Source: Micromonospora rosaria (GTDB taxonomy: Bacteria; Actinomycetota; Actinomycetes; Mycobacteriales; Micromonosporaceae). Taken from it: a DNA stretch of 33,725 bases. Location of the stretch: positions 1 to 33,725 of the forward strand of contig NZ_LRQV01000076.1 in assembly GCF_001567585.1 (NCBI RefSeq), written 5' to 3'. The translations under genes were made by a program, and so were the position numbers. Below are positions 15,384 through 23,529 of the stretch, piece after piece (position 1 is the stretch's first letter; every line of letters starts with the position of its first letter). The notes beneath the pieces were generated by a model that had not been told where the DNA came from, ran no database searches, and was given only the letters and a program-made list of their open reading frames with translations.

Positions 15384-15654
15384 CGGTGTCAGGGTAGGCG
15401 GCGGGATTCGTCACGGGCTCCGCGCACGGCCCGTGGGTACCCACTCACGCCGCTTGGACGAGCGGATGGTGGAGATTCCCCATCGGCGGCCATCTCGTGC
15501 CCTGACCACGACCCTTCATGGTGCCAAAGGTGCGCTACGACCGGATCCGCGCAACCTCGACCGGCCCCGACGACCTTCTCGCCGCCTACCTGGCCTTCGG
15601 GACGTCGCCAGCACTCCGGGCTCTGCGGGGACGGGCATGTTCATCCTTCGGCGA

Positions 15655-16149
15655 TCAGGCCGGCGGATGTGGTCGATCGTCACCGGTCGGGGGGTCTTCC
15701 AGCCGCCGGGCGATCCGCTCGATGGCGTTGAGGTCCTGCGGGGTGAGCCGGTCGATGAAGTGGTGTCGCACCGACTCGACGTGGGCCGGTGCGGCGTTGT
15801 CGAGGGTGTCCAGGCCGTGCGCGGTGAGGACGAGCAGGCAGCCTCTGCCGTCGGTCGGGTCGGGTGCGCGCCGCAGGAGTCCGCGCGCTTCCATTCGGGT
15901 GGCATGCCGGGACAGGCGGCTGCGTGACCAGCCCATCTTGTCGGCCTGTTCGCCAAGGGTGCTGGTGTGGTCGGGCCGTTCCGACAGGGTGCTGAGTACT
16001 TCGTAGTCGGGTTCGGAGAGGCCGATCGCCGCCAGGTCGCGTGCCGTGCCGCTCCGGACGGCGACCATCACCCGCAGGAATGCCCGCCACGCGCTCTCCT
16101 CGTCGGCGTTCAACCACCGCGCGGCGCTGACCGACCTTCTCGTTGACAT
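15655..16149 (-). CDS. MarR-family transcriptional regulator
   Basis: The 164-residue protein has the MarR winged-helix fold: L-S-E-P-D-Y-E-V-L-S-T-L-S-E (about 44-57), the recognition region W-S-R-S-R-L-S-R-H-A-T-R-M-E-A-R-G-L (74-91) and the wing D-P-T-D-G-R-G-C-L-L-V-L-T. It is divergent from the flavin reductase-acetyltransferase gene with only 31 bp between start codons, and likely represses that gene and itself in response to a phenolic or quinone-like ligand. Its ATG lies six nt after TAGATT, so it is probably leaderless. Confidence 0.92.
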   Translation of the reverse strand: MSTRRSVSAARWLNADEESAWRAFLRVMVAVRSGTARDLAAIGLSEPDYEVLSTLSERPDHTSTLGEQADKMGWSRSRLSRHATRMEARGLLRRAPDPTDGRGCLLVLTAHGLDTLDNAAPAHVESVRHHFIDRLTPQDLNAIERIARRLEDPPTGDDRPHPPA

Positions 16150-16190
16150 GTAATCAATCTAGCACCTAGGCTTCGTTTCCATGTCAACGA
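16140..16190. promoter_or_regulatory. Mirrored divergent promoter with 11-bp inverted repeat
   Basis: TCGTTGACATG (16140-16150) and CATGTCAACGA (16180-16190) are perfect inverted repeats. Each arm carries the start codon of one gene (both proteins begin Met-Ser-Thr) and, read the other way, TTGACA for the opposite gene. Rightward: TTGACA 16143-16148, 18-nt spacer, TAGGCT 16167-16172. Leftward: TTGACA 16182-16187, 20-nt spacer, TAGATT 16156-16161. The repeat arms could also be MarR binding sites. Confidence 0.6.
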
Positions 16191-17257
16191 AAGCGACGCG
16201 TGTCCTGGTGCTCATCTGCAGCACGCGCCCCGGCGCACTCGGCCCCGCCGTGGGGCAGTGGCTGATCGAGGCGCTCACCCCTCGTGCCGTAGAGCTCGGC
16301 GTCCAGCTCGTGCCGGTGGCCCTCGGCGATCTGAACCTGCCGTTCCTCGACGAGGAGGAACACCCGTCGTCGGGCGTCTACCGGCACGAGCACACCCGTC
16401 GGTGGAGCGCGATGGTCGACGCGGCGGACGGGTTCATCGCGGTCACGCCGGAGTACAACTACGGGATGCCGGCGACCCTGAAGAACGCGGTGGACTATCT
16501 CAGCCGCGAATGGGCATGGAAGCCGATCGGTTTCGTCAGCTACGGCAACACGTCGGCGGGCACCCGGGCGGTCCAGCACGCGAAGCAGGTGGTGACCACG
16601 CTGCGCCTGGTCCCGGTGGGCGCCACGGTCGCGATCCGCATCGGTGCGGCGACGGAGAACGATCGGGTGCGGCCCGATACGGCCCGCGACACGGCGGCTG
16701 TCGGCCTGCTGGACGAACTGGTCCGGGTCGGCCATGCCCTGCGGCCGATGCGCGAACGCGCCCGAGCCGGGACCCGGTCCGGACCGTTGCCGGGGTCCTA
16801 CGTGAGACGGCTGACCCCCGACGACGCGCCCGAGGTCACGGTGCTGCAGCGATGTTGCTGGGTGGACGAGGCCGTCGTCAACGACACCATGGCCATACCG
16901 GCTCTGCACGAGTCGCCGGGGGAGGTGCGTGACTGGCTGGCGACCTGGCACACCACGGGCATCTGGCTGGACGGTCGGCTGCTGGGCATGGTGCGGGCCC
17001 GTCGCGTCGACACCGACTGGCAGGTGGGGCGGCTCGCCGTCGTGCCCGACCTGCGTGGTCAGGGGCTGGGTCGATGGCTGCTGCGCACCGCCGAAGCCGT
17101 CGCCCGACCGGGCTGCCACCGCATCCTGCTGTACACCGGCGCCAAGAGCCTACGGAACATCGACCTCTATCGCAGCGAGGGTTACCAGCCGATGCCGCTC
17201 GCCGGTCCCGGCGGAACCACCTGCCTCGCCAAGGGCCTGGCGGTCAGGCAGCGCTGA
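16181..17257 (+). CDS. NADPH-dependent FMN reductase fused to GNAT acetyltransferase
   Basis: The 358-residue protein joins two enzymes. Residues about 5-190 form a flavodoxin-like NADPH:FMN/quinone reductase: L-I-C-S-T-R-P-G at the phosphate loop and T-P-E-Y-N-Y-G-M-P-A-T-L-K-N-A-V-D at the flavin site. Residues about 205-355 form a GNAT domain with the acetyl-CoA loop V-V-P-D-L-R-G-Q-G-L-G-R and the late N-I-D-L-Y-R-S-E-G-Y motif. There is no stop or frameshift between them, and the linker is basic and Gly/Ser-rich. Divergent control by MarR suggests induction by an aromatic or quinone-type toxin that could be both reduced and acetylated. The substrate is inference only. Confidence 0.88.
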   Translation: MSTKATRVLVLICSTRPGALGPAVGQWLIEALTPRAVELGVQLVPVALGDLNLPFLDEEEHPSSGVYRHEHTRRWSAMVDAADGFIAVTPEYNYGMPATLKNAVDYLSREWAWKPIGFVSYGNTSAGTRAVQHAKQVVTTLRLVPVGATVAIRIGAATENDRVRPDTARDTAAVGLLDELVRVGHALRPMRERARAGTRSGPLPGSYVRRLTPDDAPEVTVLQRCCWVDEAVVNDTMAIPALHESPGEVRDWLATWHTTGIWLDGRLLGMVRARRVDTDWQVGRLAVVPDLRGQGLGRWLLRTAEAVARPGCHRILLYTGAKSLRNIDLYRSEGYQPMPLAGPGGTTCLAKGLAVRQR

Positions 17258-17419
17258 TGCGGCCGGTCGCGGCGGGACGTACGCCTGCCGCCGACCGTGT
17301 CCGCCCACCCGCCCGCCTGCCGGTCGGGCCCGGCTGCGTCCGGCGTCCTCGCCGGTCGACGACGTCCGGGGACCAACGGTGCCGCCCGCGTCGCCCACCC
17401 CCGGCCTGGGCCACCTTCC

Positions 17420-18031
17420 TCACGCGGCGGTCGCGACCGCCGCGAGCGCGGCGTGGGGCCGATGCGTGCCGTCGCCGGGCCGCCGCAGGTGCGCGACCGG
17501 TGTGAAGCCGGCCCGGGTGAGCCGCTCCGCCAGGTCGTCCACCGGCCAGCGGTAGGCGGTCGTCACCTTGTGGTCGAAGGCGCTGACCTCGTCGCCGTCG
17601 AAGAAGCCGACCACCACCGTGCCCGCCGGGGCCATCACCCGCCGGAACTCGCCGAGCACGTCACCGAGATCCTGCGGCGGTAGGTGGATCAGCGAGTACC
17701 AGGCCAGGATGCCGGCGACGGTGTGGTCCGCCACGTCGAGCTTGTCCATCGACCCGAGGTGGTACGTGCCGTCGGGATGGGCCGCCCTCGCGTGGGCGAT
17801 GAACTCGGGCACCATGTCGATGCCGTGGGCGTCGACGCCGAGCGAGCGCAGGTGACCGGTGAGGTGGCCCGGTCCGCAGCCCAGGTCGAGCACCGTGCCT
17901 GACCGCTGCGTCAGGTGCCGCCCGATGAACGCGAGGTCGTCGACGTGGACGTGCCGGCTCGCGCCGAACAGGTCGATGTAGAGATCCGCGACGGACGCGT
18001 ACGCCTGCCTGACGTGCTCCACGTTCACCAT
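17420..18031 (-). CDS. Class I SAM-dependent methyltransferase
   Basis: The protein from the ATG at 18031 has 203 residues, with SAM motif I V-L-D-L-G-C-G-P-G-H-L-T, an acidic strand-2 end (H-G-I-D-M-V) and the motif L-A-W-Y-S-L-I-H-L-P-P-Q-D-L typical of Methyltransf_11/25 small-molecule methyltransferases. The start at 18031 follows a GGGGGG ribosome site; the alternative at 18103 adds a low-complexity Ser/Gly segment. It lies downstream of the TerD-domain gene in the same direction, separated by a strong hairpin. Its substrate is unknown. Confidence 0.88.
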   Translation of the reverse strand: MVNVEHVRQAYASVADLYIDLFGASRHVHVDDLAFIGRHLTQRSGTVLDLGCGPGHLTGHLRSLGVDAHGIDMVPEFIAHARAAHPDGTYHLGSMDKLDVADHTVAGILAWYSLIHLPPQDLGDVLGEFRRVMAPAGTVVVGFFDGDEVSAFDHKVTTAYRWPVDDLAERLTRAGFTPVAHLRRPGDGTHRPHAALAAVATAA

Positions 18032-18104
18032 GAGTGACCCCCCGAGGTCGAACGCCTCCTGGCCGGGTGTCCCCGCCGAGGAGGAGGCTGCGGTTGTCCC
18101 CATC

Positions 18105-18149
18105 GGTCCGGTAGGCCGGCGGGAGAGTCTCCCACCGGCCTACCGGACC
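18105..18149 (-). terminator. Near-perfect 45-nt inverted repeat, probable terminator
   Basis: A 15-bp perfect stem (18105-18119 with 18135-18149), one C-A mismatch and a further 6-bp stem GGGAGA/TCTCCC meet around a single central base. It lies between the TerD-domain gene and the methyltransferase gene, so it most likely ends the former's transcript or reduces readthrough. No T-tract follows. Confidence 0.6.
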
Positions 18150-18259
18150 CGGTCCAGTCCGAGGAGAGCGCGGGCGCTGACTACCAGTCCTCCGCATGGC
18201 GGAGGTACCGAATCGAACGGAATAGAAGGAAGCGCCCGGATGGCCTCGGCTGTCGCCGA

Positions 18260-20419
18260 CTACTCAGGGATCAGCTCACTGAGCCGATCCAGTGTATAGG
18301 TCTCCGATCCGTCGGGCAGACCCTCGGGCGCCTCGATGCCGATGAACGTGACCGGCTCCTGCGGCAACCGGCCGTCCCACATCGTGACCTCGGCCCGTGC
18401 GCGCCACCGGTCGACGAGGTAGGACATCGTCAGGTGACGTCGCTGCACCAACGCCCGTACCCGGTCGGCCGTGGTGAAGGTGTTGTCCTCCACCCGGTTG
18501 AACGACGGCATGCCCCGCAGGTACAGGTGCAGCCACACGGCCTGCCAGCCCTGCTCGCCCCTGGCGAACACCACCGGCAGCGCGACCCGGCCCTGGCCGC
18601 GCAGCTGCGACCGGGCCCGCACGGTCCGCGCGTCGAACGGCGTGCCCTGCTGCTCCCGCGTCCGGGTCTGGTACCCGAACATCGACTCGGCGACCTCGTC
18701 GAACGACTCACCCGCGTAGATGTAGACCTGCGGCACCACGTAGTGCCCGGGGAGCGTCAGCGGCACGTCGATGAACTCGGTGGCACCGTTCGTCGCGTCG
18801 GTGACGTCGCCGGAGTACGCCACACCCTCGTGGCGGTAGTTCGTCCAGGACACGTGACCCGCGGTACGGAACTCGTCGTCGAGCAGTAGCGCGGACAGGT
18901 CGTAGTCGGTGCGGCGGCTGGTCTGGCGCCAGTAGGTGAAGAAGCGCAGCAGCTCACCGGAGACCGACGCCCGCGAGCCCCTCGGCAGCACCGCGAATCC
19001 GCCCTCGGCAGCCTTGCCCGACAGCGGCAGGGCGACGTCGAGCACCGCCGGGTCCACCACCAGCGGTCGCGGCGACTCGGGTAGCCGGGCGCTGATCTCC
19101 GCGTCGAGCCGCGCCGACACCTCGGCCACCAAGCCGGCCGGCAGCGGCGGCCGCCGGTCCGGCCCGACCCACGCGCTCCGCGAGCGGTTCACGTACATCC
19201 GGGCGGACGCGGGCGTCAGCCGGTTGTCGACGTGCTCCCGCAGCGAGAACAGCACCCGGCCGGACGCCGAGCCGAGCGCCCCGGCGACCGCGTCGAGCAC
19301 GACGCGCTGCTCCGTCGCCGACGCCAGCCGCAGCAGCCGGTCCGCGGACCGCAGGAGCAGACCCGGCGCAGCCGCCAGCACCGACGTGGCGGAACCGACG
19401 GCTCCGGTACGGATCGCCGCCTCCGCGCGACCGGCGAGGGTGCGTACCCGCCGCTCGCCCCGCGCGACCGTGAACACCTCCCGGGCGTGCGGCCACTGGT
19501 CGTACTCGTGCGGGTGCAGCCGCTCGCCGAGCCGCTTCCACCGTTCCGCGTGGCGCACGACGTCTGCGAGCTTGTCCTGGTTCGCGCCGACGACCTCGTT
19601 GAGCGCGGCCAGCAGGATCCGGCGCTCCCGGCGCGGGAACGCCCGGAACCGCGTGGGTGCCCCGAGCGAGACGTCCCCGCCGGAGACGTGGCAGGCGAGG
19701 CGCAGCACGTCGGTCGTCGTGTCCACGGCGACCAGCGGCCGTCCGAGGACCAGCCGGACCCCGTTGAGCACCGCCCGGTTCTCCCGCACCGGGATCTCGG
19801 TCGGCTGCACGTCGTCGAGGCAGGCGACGGCGAGCTCGCTGAGGATCGCGAGGTCCGCCTCGCCGTGGGGGGTCGCGCTGCCGGCCAAGGCCAGGTAGAG
19901 CCGCGCCGCCTCCACCTCGGCGGTCTCGCCGAGACCGAGCACCGTCACCCGGTCACCGGCCGTGGCCAGCAACTCGTCGTGTGCGGCCACCAGATCGGCG
20001 TACGTGTGCTGGTAGGTGCCGTAGCCCGGCAGGTCGAGCAGGTTCACCCCGCCGGAGGTGGCAACGTCACGCAGGTACGCGTCGGTCGTGGTGCCGCCGT
20101 CGGTGAGCACGGCCGCCCGGAGCCGGTCCGTCCAGAACTCGATGGTGTCCGGCACGTCGTCGGGGAAGCCGATGAAGTAGGCGTTGTGCTGGACGTGGTC
20201 GCCGACGAGCTCGCGCACCGCGGACACGACCGTGGCGGCGAGGTCCATCGCCGGCGCGGGGGCCAGGCCGCCGATGTGCTCCAGCAGGGCCGACGACGCC
20301 GAGAACCCGACGTCGAGCAACGCCGCGTCCAGTTGGCGGGCCACCGGCGCGCCGTCGCCGGCCGCGCCGGTGCTCGCCGGCACCCGGAGGGTCTTCTGGA
20401 TGATCAGCTTCTCGAACAC
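18260..20419 (-). CDS. TerD-domain protein, SCO0854/MXAN_6230-like
   Basis: The 719-residue protein starts F-E-K-L-I-I-Q-K-T-L-R-V-P, has a long helical middle, and ends with a TerD-like calcium-binding beta domain in roughly the last 220 residues (Y-D-L-S-A-L-L-L-D-D-E-F, H-V-S-W-T-N-Y-R, Y-S-G-D-V-T-D-A-T-N-G-A-T-E-F-I-D). I recall this layout from the MXAN_6230/SCO0854 family, whose members usually carry a Cys-rich RING-like finger; none of the expected clustered Cys/His is visible here. TerD modules occur in tellurite and stress-response systems and in phage-conflict loci. GTG at 20419 has GGAGG five nt upstream. Its partner and role are unknown. Confidence 0.75.
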   Translation of the reverse strand: MFEKLIIQKTLRVPASTGAAGDGAPVARQLDAALLDVGFSASSALLEHIGGLAPAPAMDLAATVVSAVRELVGDHVQHNAYFIGFPDDVPDTIEFWTDRLRAAVLTDGGTTTDAYLRDVATSGGVNLLDLPGYGTYQHTYADLVAAHDELLATAGDRVTVLGLGETAEVEAARLYLALAGSATPHGEADLAILSELAVACLDDVQPTEIPVRENRAVLNGVRLVLGRPLVAVDTTTDVLRLACHVSGGDVSLGAPTRFRAFPRRERRILLAALNEVVGANQDKLADVVRHAERWKRLGERLHPHEYDQWPHAREVFTVARGERRVRTLAGRAEAAIRTGAVGSATSVLAAAPGLLLRSADRLLRLASATEQRVVLDAVAGALGSASGRVLFSLREHVDNRLTPASARMYVNRSRSAWVGPDRRPPLPAGLVAEVSARLDAEISARLPESPRPLVVDPAVLDVALPLSGKAAEGGFAVLPRGSRASVSGELLRFFTYWRQTSRRTDYDLSALLLDDEFRTAGHVSWTNYRHEGVAYSGDVTDATNGATEFIDVPLTLPGHYVVPQVYIYAGESFDEVAESMFGYQTRTREQQGTPFDARTVRARSQLRGQGRVALPVVFARGEQGWQAVWLHLYLRGMPSFNRVEDNTFTTADRVRALVQRRHLTMSYLVDRWRARAEVTMWDGRLPQEPVTFIGIEAPEGLPDGSETYTLDRLSELIPE

Positions 20420-20546
20420 GTGGTCCTCCGTTCCTGGCCGACGCCGTCGGTTGCCGGTGACCCCCTGGCGCTGAACTCAGCCAGCTCGCAGCGCTGGTCC
20501 TCCAGCCAAGGAGTGCCATGCCGTCGGGGCACAGCGGCGGCCTCGG

Positions 20547-20723
20547 TCAGACCCGACCCTGGCAGGTGTCCGACCAACGGTAGGCGTCGCGTCGGTGGCG
20601 GATCGAGCGGATTTCCACGACCCGTTGCGCCCCGTTGATCCGGTAGGCGATCCGGTACGTGCCGCGCCGGGCGGAGTGGACGCCGTCGAAGTGCGGATTG
20701 CGGCGAGCTTGTCGGGAGAACAT
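20547..20723 (-). pseudogene. RelE/ParE-like toxin fragment
   Basis: The last 58 codons read M-F-S-R-Q-A-R-R-N-P-H-F-D-G-V, then R-R-G-T-Y-R-I-A-Y-R-I and V-V-E-I-R-S-I-R-H-R-R-D-A-Y-R, which matches the C-terminal half of RelE-fold toxins (G-x-Y-R-[IV]-x-Y and a final H-R-x-x-x-Y). The first helices normally present are absent and no antitoxin gene is adjacent. It is therefore a remnant, or a very short diverged member whose start I have missed. Confidence 0.45.
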
Positions 20724-20784
20724 CCCCGCCACGCGGGCCGGGTGCGTGCGCACGGTGTCGCGTTCGAGAACCACCGGTGCCACG

Positions 20785-21129
20785 TCAGGCGACCGGTCGG
20801 CCGGCGAGCCGGGCCACCTCGGTGAGGTACGCGCGGAACAACGCCTCGTCGCCGGGCGGCACCCGGCACCCGGGCGAGGTCGAGTAACGGAAGGCGAGCC
20901 GGTCGGTGTTGTAGAGCGCGGACCGCGGGTCACGGACGATTCCGAAGGACAACGTGCCTGGCTTGTCCGGCTTCTTGTAGTGCAGGGACACCCCGAGCCA
21001 GCGCAGTGGGACACGGAACGTGTGCTCGGCGGGGGAGCCGTCCAGGGTGAACAGCTCGAACACCCCCCGGTCCACCCGCACATGCAGGTTCTCGTAATCG
21101 AACGTCAGCGGCTCCCTGTCCACGCCCAT
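20785..21129 (-). CDS. Small cytoplasmic protein of unknown function
   Basis: The 114-residue product from ATG at 21129 alternates beta-strand-like segments (L-T-F-D-Y-E-N-L-H-V-R-V-D, T-F-R-V-P-L-R-W-L-G-V-S-L) with a C-terminal helix (F-R-A-Y-L-T-E-V-A-R-L-A). The pattern recalls bacterial PH-like domains but no family motif is firm. TACCTT six nt before the ATG suggests leaderless translation. It lies 63 nt downstream of the DUF3592-like gene on the same strand and may share its transcript. Confidence 0.6.
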   Translation of the reverse strand: MGVDREPLTFDYENLHVRVDRGVFELFTLDGSPAEHTFRVPLRWLGVSLHYKKPDKPGTLSFGIVRDPRSALYNTDRLAFRYSTSPGCRVPPGDEALFRAYLTEVARLAGRPVA

Positions 21130-21192
21130 GGAGAGAAGGTAACCCAATCGGCCCGGCACCTCCCTGGGCCTCACCGGCACCCCTCCCGGTCC

Positions 21193-22056
21193 TCAGAGGA
21201 ACACCACCCCCGCCACGGCCGTCGCCGCGAGCACGACGATCACCAAGACGTTGAACGTCACATCCTGCCCCTCCGAGCGTTGCTGGGCCGCGCGGTCGAG
21301 CGTGAAGTCGGCCGGATCAGCGGGCGTGTGGTGGACCGTGACGTCACGACCGTACGAGTTGGCAGGGTCTGCGAGATGCGACGTGCAGTGGGCCGTGACG
21401 ACTGTGCCCGCGCGGGTGGTGAACGAGACGACAGGGGTGATGGTGGTCCAGGTGTGGCCGTCGTCCTGGTCGACGCTGACGTCCTTCAGCACCGCGACGA
21501 CCCGCCCCTGCACAGTGTCCATCGCGGCCAGCCTGGCGAGGCGGTCGTGCTTGGCACGTATCGTCCCGGGCAGGTGAGCGGCGGCGAAGACCGCCCAGGG
21601 CCCGCCGAAGCCGATCAGCGCCCACGGCCACCCCTGGTCGACCGCGACGAGGACCACCAGTCCGACGTAGACCAGGAAGAGTGCGAAACCGGGCCAGAAC
21701 AGCCCGCGACCGGGCTCCTCGGGAGAGTTGGAGAACCGGTAGGCGTGCGGTCTGCCCCGCGGGTGGCTGACCCCGATCTCCCGGCCCTCCCACGCCACGG
21801 TGATCATCTCGCCGCGCTCGCCGTCGTTCGTCACGGTGACCTCCTGACCGGAGGCCGGGTCGCGGTAGGAGACGACCACCGATATCCCGCCTTTGTGGGA
21901 CCCGCCGTGCCGGGGCTCCCGCACCCGCTCGATCCGCCCCGTGAGCCGCACAGTCCGCTGCGCCTTGGTCACCCCGGCCAGCGACATGCCGTACCCCACC
22001 AGCGCCACCGCACCCCACACCGCACACCACAGCACCAGGAACTCGTCCCACCCCAT
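21193..22056 (-). CDS. DUF3592-like membrane protein
   Basis: The 287-residue protein has a membrane segment near residues 6-26, a beta-rich region with the pattern G-G-I-S-V-V-V-S-Y-R-D-P-A-S-G-Q, two central membrane segments (about 120-160), a second beta-rich repeat (T-I-T-P-V-V-S-F-T-T-R-A-G), and a C-terminal hydrophobic tail. Paired F/Y-x-D-x-x-G-x-x beta repeats flanked by membrane helices are typical of DUF3592 proteins. The ATG at 22056 follows GGAGGAGAAGGG. The stop of the next upstream membrane protein gene is 23 nt away, so they probably form an operon. The function is unknown. Confidence 0.75.
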   Translation of the reverse strand: MGWDEFLVLWCAVWGAVALVGYGMSLAGVTKAQRTVRLTGRIERVREPRHGGSHKGGISVVVSYRDPASGQEVTVTNDGERGEMITVAWEGREIGVSHPRGRPHAYRFSNSPEEPGRGLFWPGFALFLVYVGLVVLVAVDQGWPWALIGFGGPWAVFAAAHLPGTIRAKHDRLARLAAMDTVQGRVVAVLKDVSVDQDDGHTWTTITPVVSFTTRAGTVVTAHCTSHLADPANSYGRDVTVHHTPADPADFTLDRAAQQRSEGQDVTFNVLVIVVLAATAVAGVVFL

Positions 22057-22079
22057 GTGCCCTTCTCCTCCCGGTACGG

Positions 22080-23159
22080 TCAACTGCCGCTGCGCCGCAG
22101 CACTTTGCCCTGCCCGTCCGCCTCCAGCGTTCCCGTGCCCCCGTCGCCGGTCACCACGACCCTGAGCGTGAGTGAGCCGGTGACGCCGTCGGCGGCGAGC
22201 TGCCAGCTCTGTGGGGAGCCGACGCCGGTCCTGGCCTCCTCGACCAGACCGGGGACGCGATCGTAGGGCAGGGAACGTGGGTCGAACCCGGCGCTCTCCA
22301 CGCCGATGGGGGCGAAGACGACCGTCAGCAGGCGGTCCTGCACGACGACGGTCAGCGCCCGGGGCTTGTTCGCACCCTGTGTCAACGACTCGACGGCCTT
22401 GCGCAGCTCACCCTCGTCGAGCATCGACTGGCCCGGACCGAGGGTGACCGTGCCCATCGCCGACGTCACGGCGGTCGTGGACGACGAGGAGGAGACGGAC
22501 GGTCTGCGGGAGAGGGCGTTCTCGCCCTCGTAGGAGTCGAACAGATCGGCGCGGAACAGCAGAAGCACGGCGGCCGCGCCGAGCAGCAGGCCGAGCAGCG
22601 TGAGGAGACCGCCGGCACAGCCCTCCGGGGAATCGCTCTTCATGGCCGGACCGGGCACCGAATCCACCCGGGCCACGACCGCCCGCTCCTCCCACTCCGG
22701 CGTCGGCCGCTTCACGATCCGGGTATTCCATGGCCGGTCCGGCGGATACTCCACCACTACGACCCCGCGCGCCCGGTAGTCGGGAAGCTCGACGAGGTTG
22801 ATGTCCTGCCTTATCTCGACCCGGAACGCGGGCGCGTCGTCCGGCACGACGGACAGCTCGAAGCGCACCGGCACGTCGCTGGTCTTACCCCCGACGACCT
22901 CCCGGCTCTCGATCACCGCGAGCGCCGTGCGCGGCACGACGGCCGCTTCCCGGGCACGACGCGGCAGGGTGGAGAGGAAGAAGAGAAACCCGTAGACCGC
23001 GGGCAGGACCAACCCCACGATGATCAACGGTGCCCTCTCGGTGACGCACCCGCTGATGAAGGCGGTCAGCGATACCCCGATCACTGCGCCCGTCAGGAAC
23101 CCCAGGGCGAGGGCGGCGGGCGTGTTGTGCGTGGGCGGCTCGCCTGCGGCGCTCGTCAT
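22080..23159 (-). CDS. Membrane protein with extracytoplasmic C-terminal domain
   Basis: From ATG at 23159 the product has 359 residues: two N-terminal membrane segments (about 16-40 and 46-65), a cytoplasmic beta-rich region of about 130 residues like DUF3592-type modules, a third membrane segment near 190-208 (L-L-T-L-L-G-L-L-L-G-A-A-A-V-L-L-L-F), a Ser-rich linker, and a secreted domain of about 120 residues ending in R-S-G-S. The upstream in-frame extension to 23318 is Cys- and Arg-rich, unlike the rest, so I discard it. It is grouped with the following DUF3592-like gene. I do not recognise the secreted domain. Confidence 0.7.
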   Translation of the reverse strand: MTSAAGEPPTHNTPAALALGFLTGAVIGVSLTAFISGCVTERAPLIIVGLVLPAVYGFLFFLSTLPRRAREAAVVPRTALAVIESREVVGGKTSDVPVRFELSVVPDDAPAFRVEIRQDINLVELPDYRARGVVVVEYPPDRPWNTRIVKRPTPEWEERAVVARVDSVPGPAMKSDSPEGCAGGLLTLLGLLLGAAAVLLLFRADLFDSYEGENALSRRPSVSSSSSTTAVTSAMGTVTLGPGQSMLDEGELRKAVESLTQGANKPRALTVVVQDRLLTVVFAPIGVESAGFDPRSLPYDRVPGLVEEARTGVGSPQSWQLAADGVTGSLTLRVVVTGDGGTGTLEADGQGKVLRRSGS

Positions 23160-23529
23160 GCGGCCGATTGTGCACGTCATGGGTGACGGCCGACAGACCC
23201 TGGGTGACCTCACGGTCACGGCGGGACCGCCTCTCCTGAATTGCACAGCACACCGCCGCCCAACGGGACGGACGCCAGCACAGCACGCCGGCAGACCGCA
23301 CCCGGCCGCGTTGACCATCGCGCCCGCCCGGCACGTTCAGCTGCCGACTCTTCAGGAGAGGTGATCGTCTCGTTGTGAATGATCAGACCCGGGCGGGTCA
23401 AGCAAGCGACCATCTCCCAGCTCGCCCTGGCCTGGCTCCTCGTTCACGTCGAACGCCTCGTGTCGGTCCCGGCAGCCGCCGCATCACGCGAATCAAGGAC
23501 GTCATCGCCGTCGGCCCGACGCTCACGAG
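23160..23529. other. Non-coding interval with widely spaced inverted repeat
   Basis: No convincing gene is seen in these 370 nt. An exact 11-bp inverted repeat, CCTCTCCTGAA at 23230-23240 and TTCAGGAGAGG at 23351-23361, bounds 110 nt of unremarkable sequence; no flanking duplication is evident. A small stem CGTCGG/CCGACG (about 23510-23522) lies just downstream of the tRNA-like gene and could end its transcript. Confidence 0.4.
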
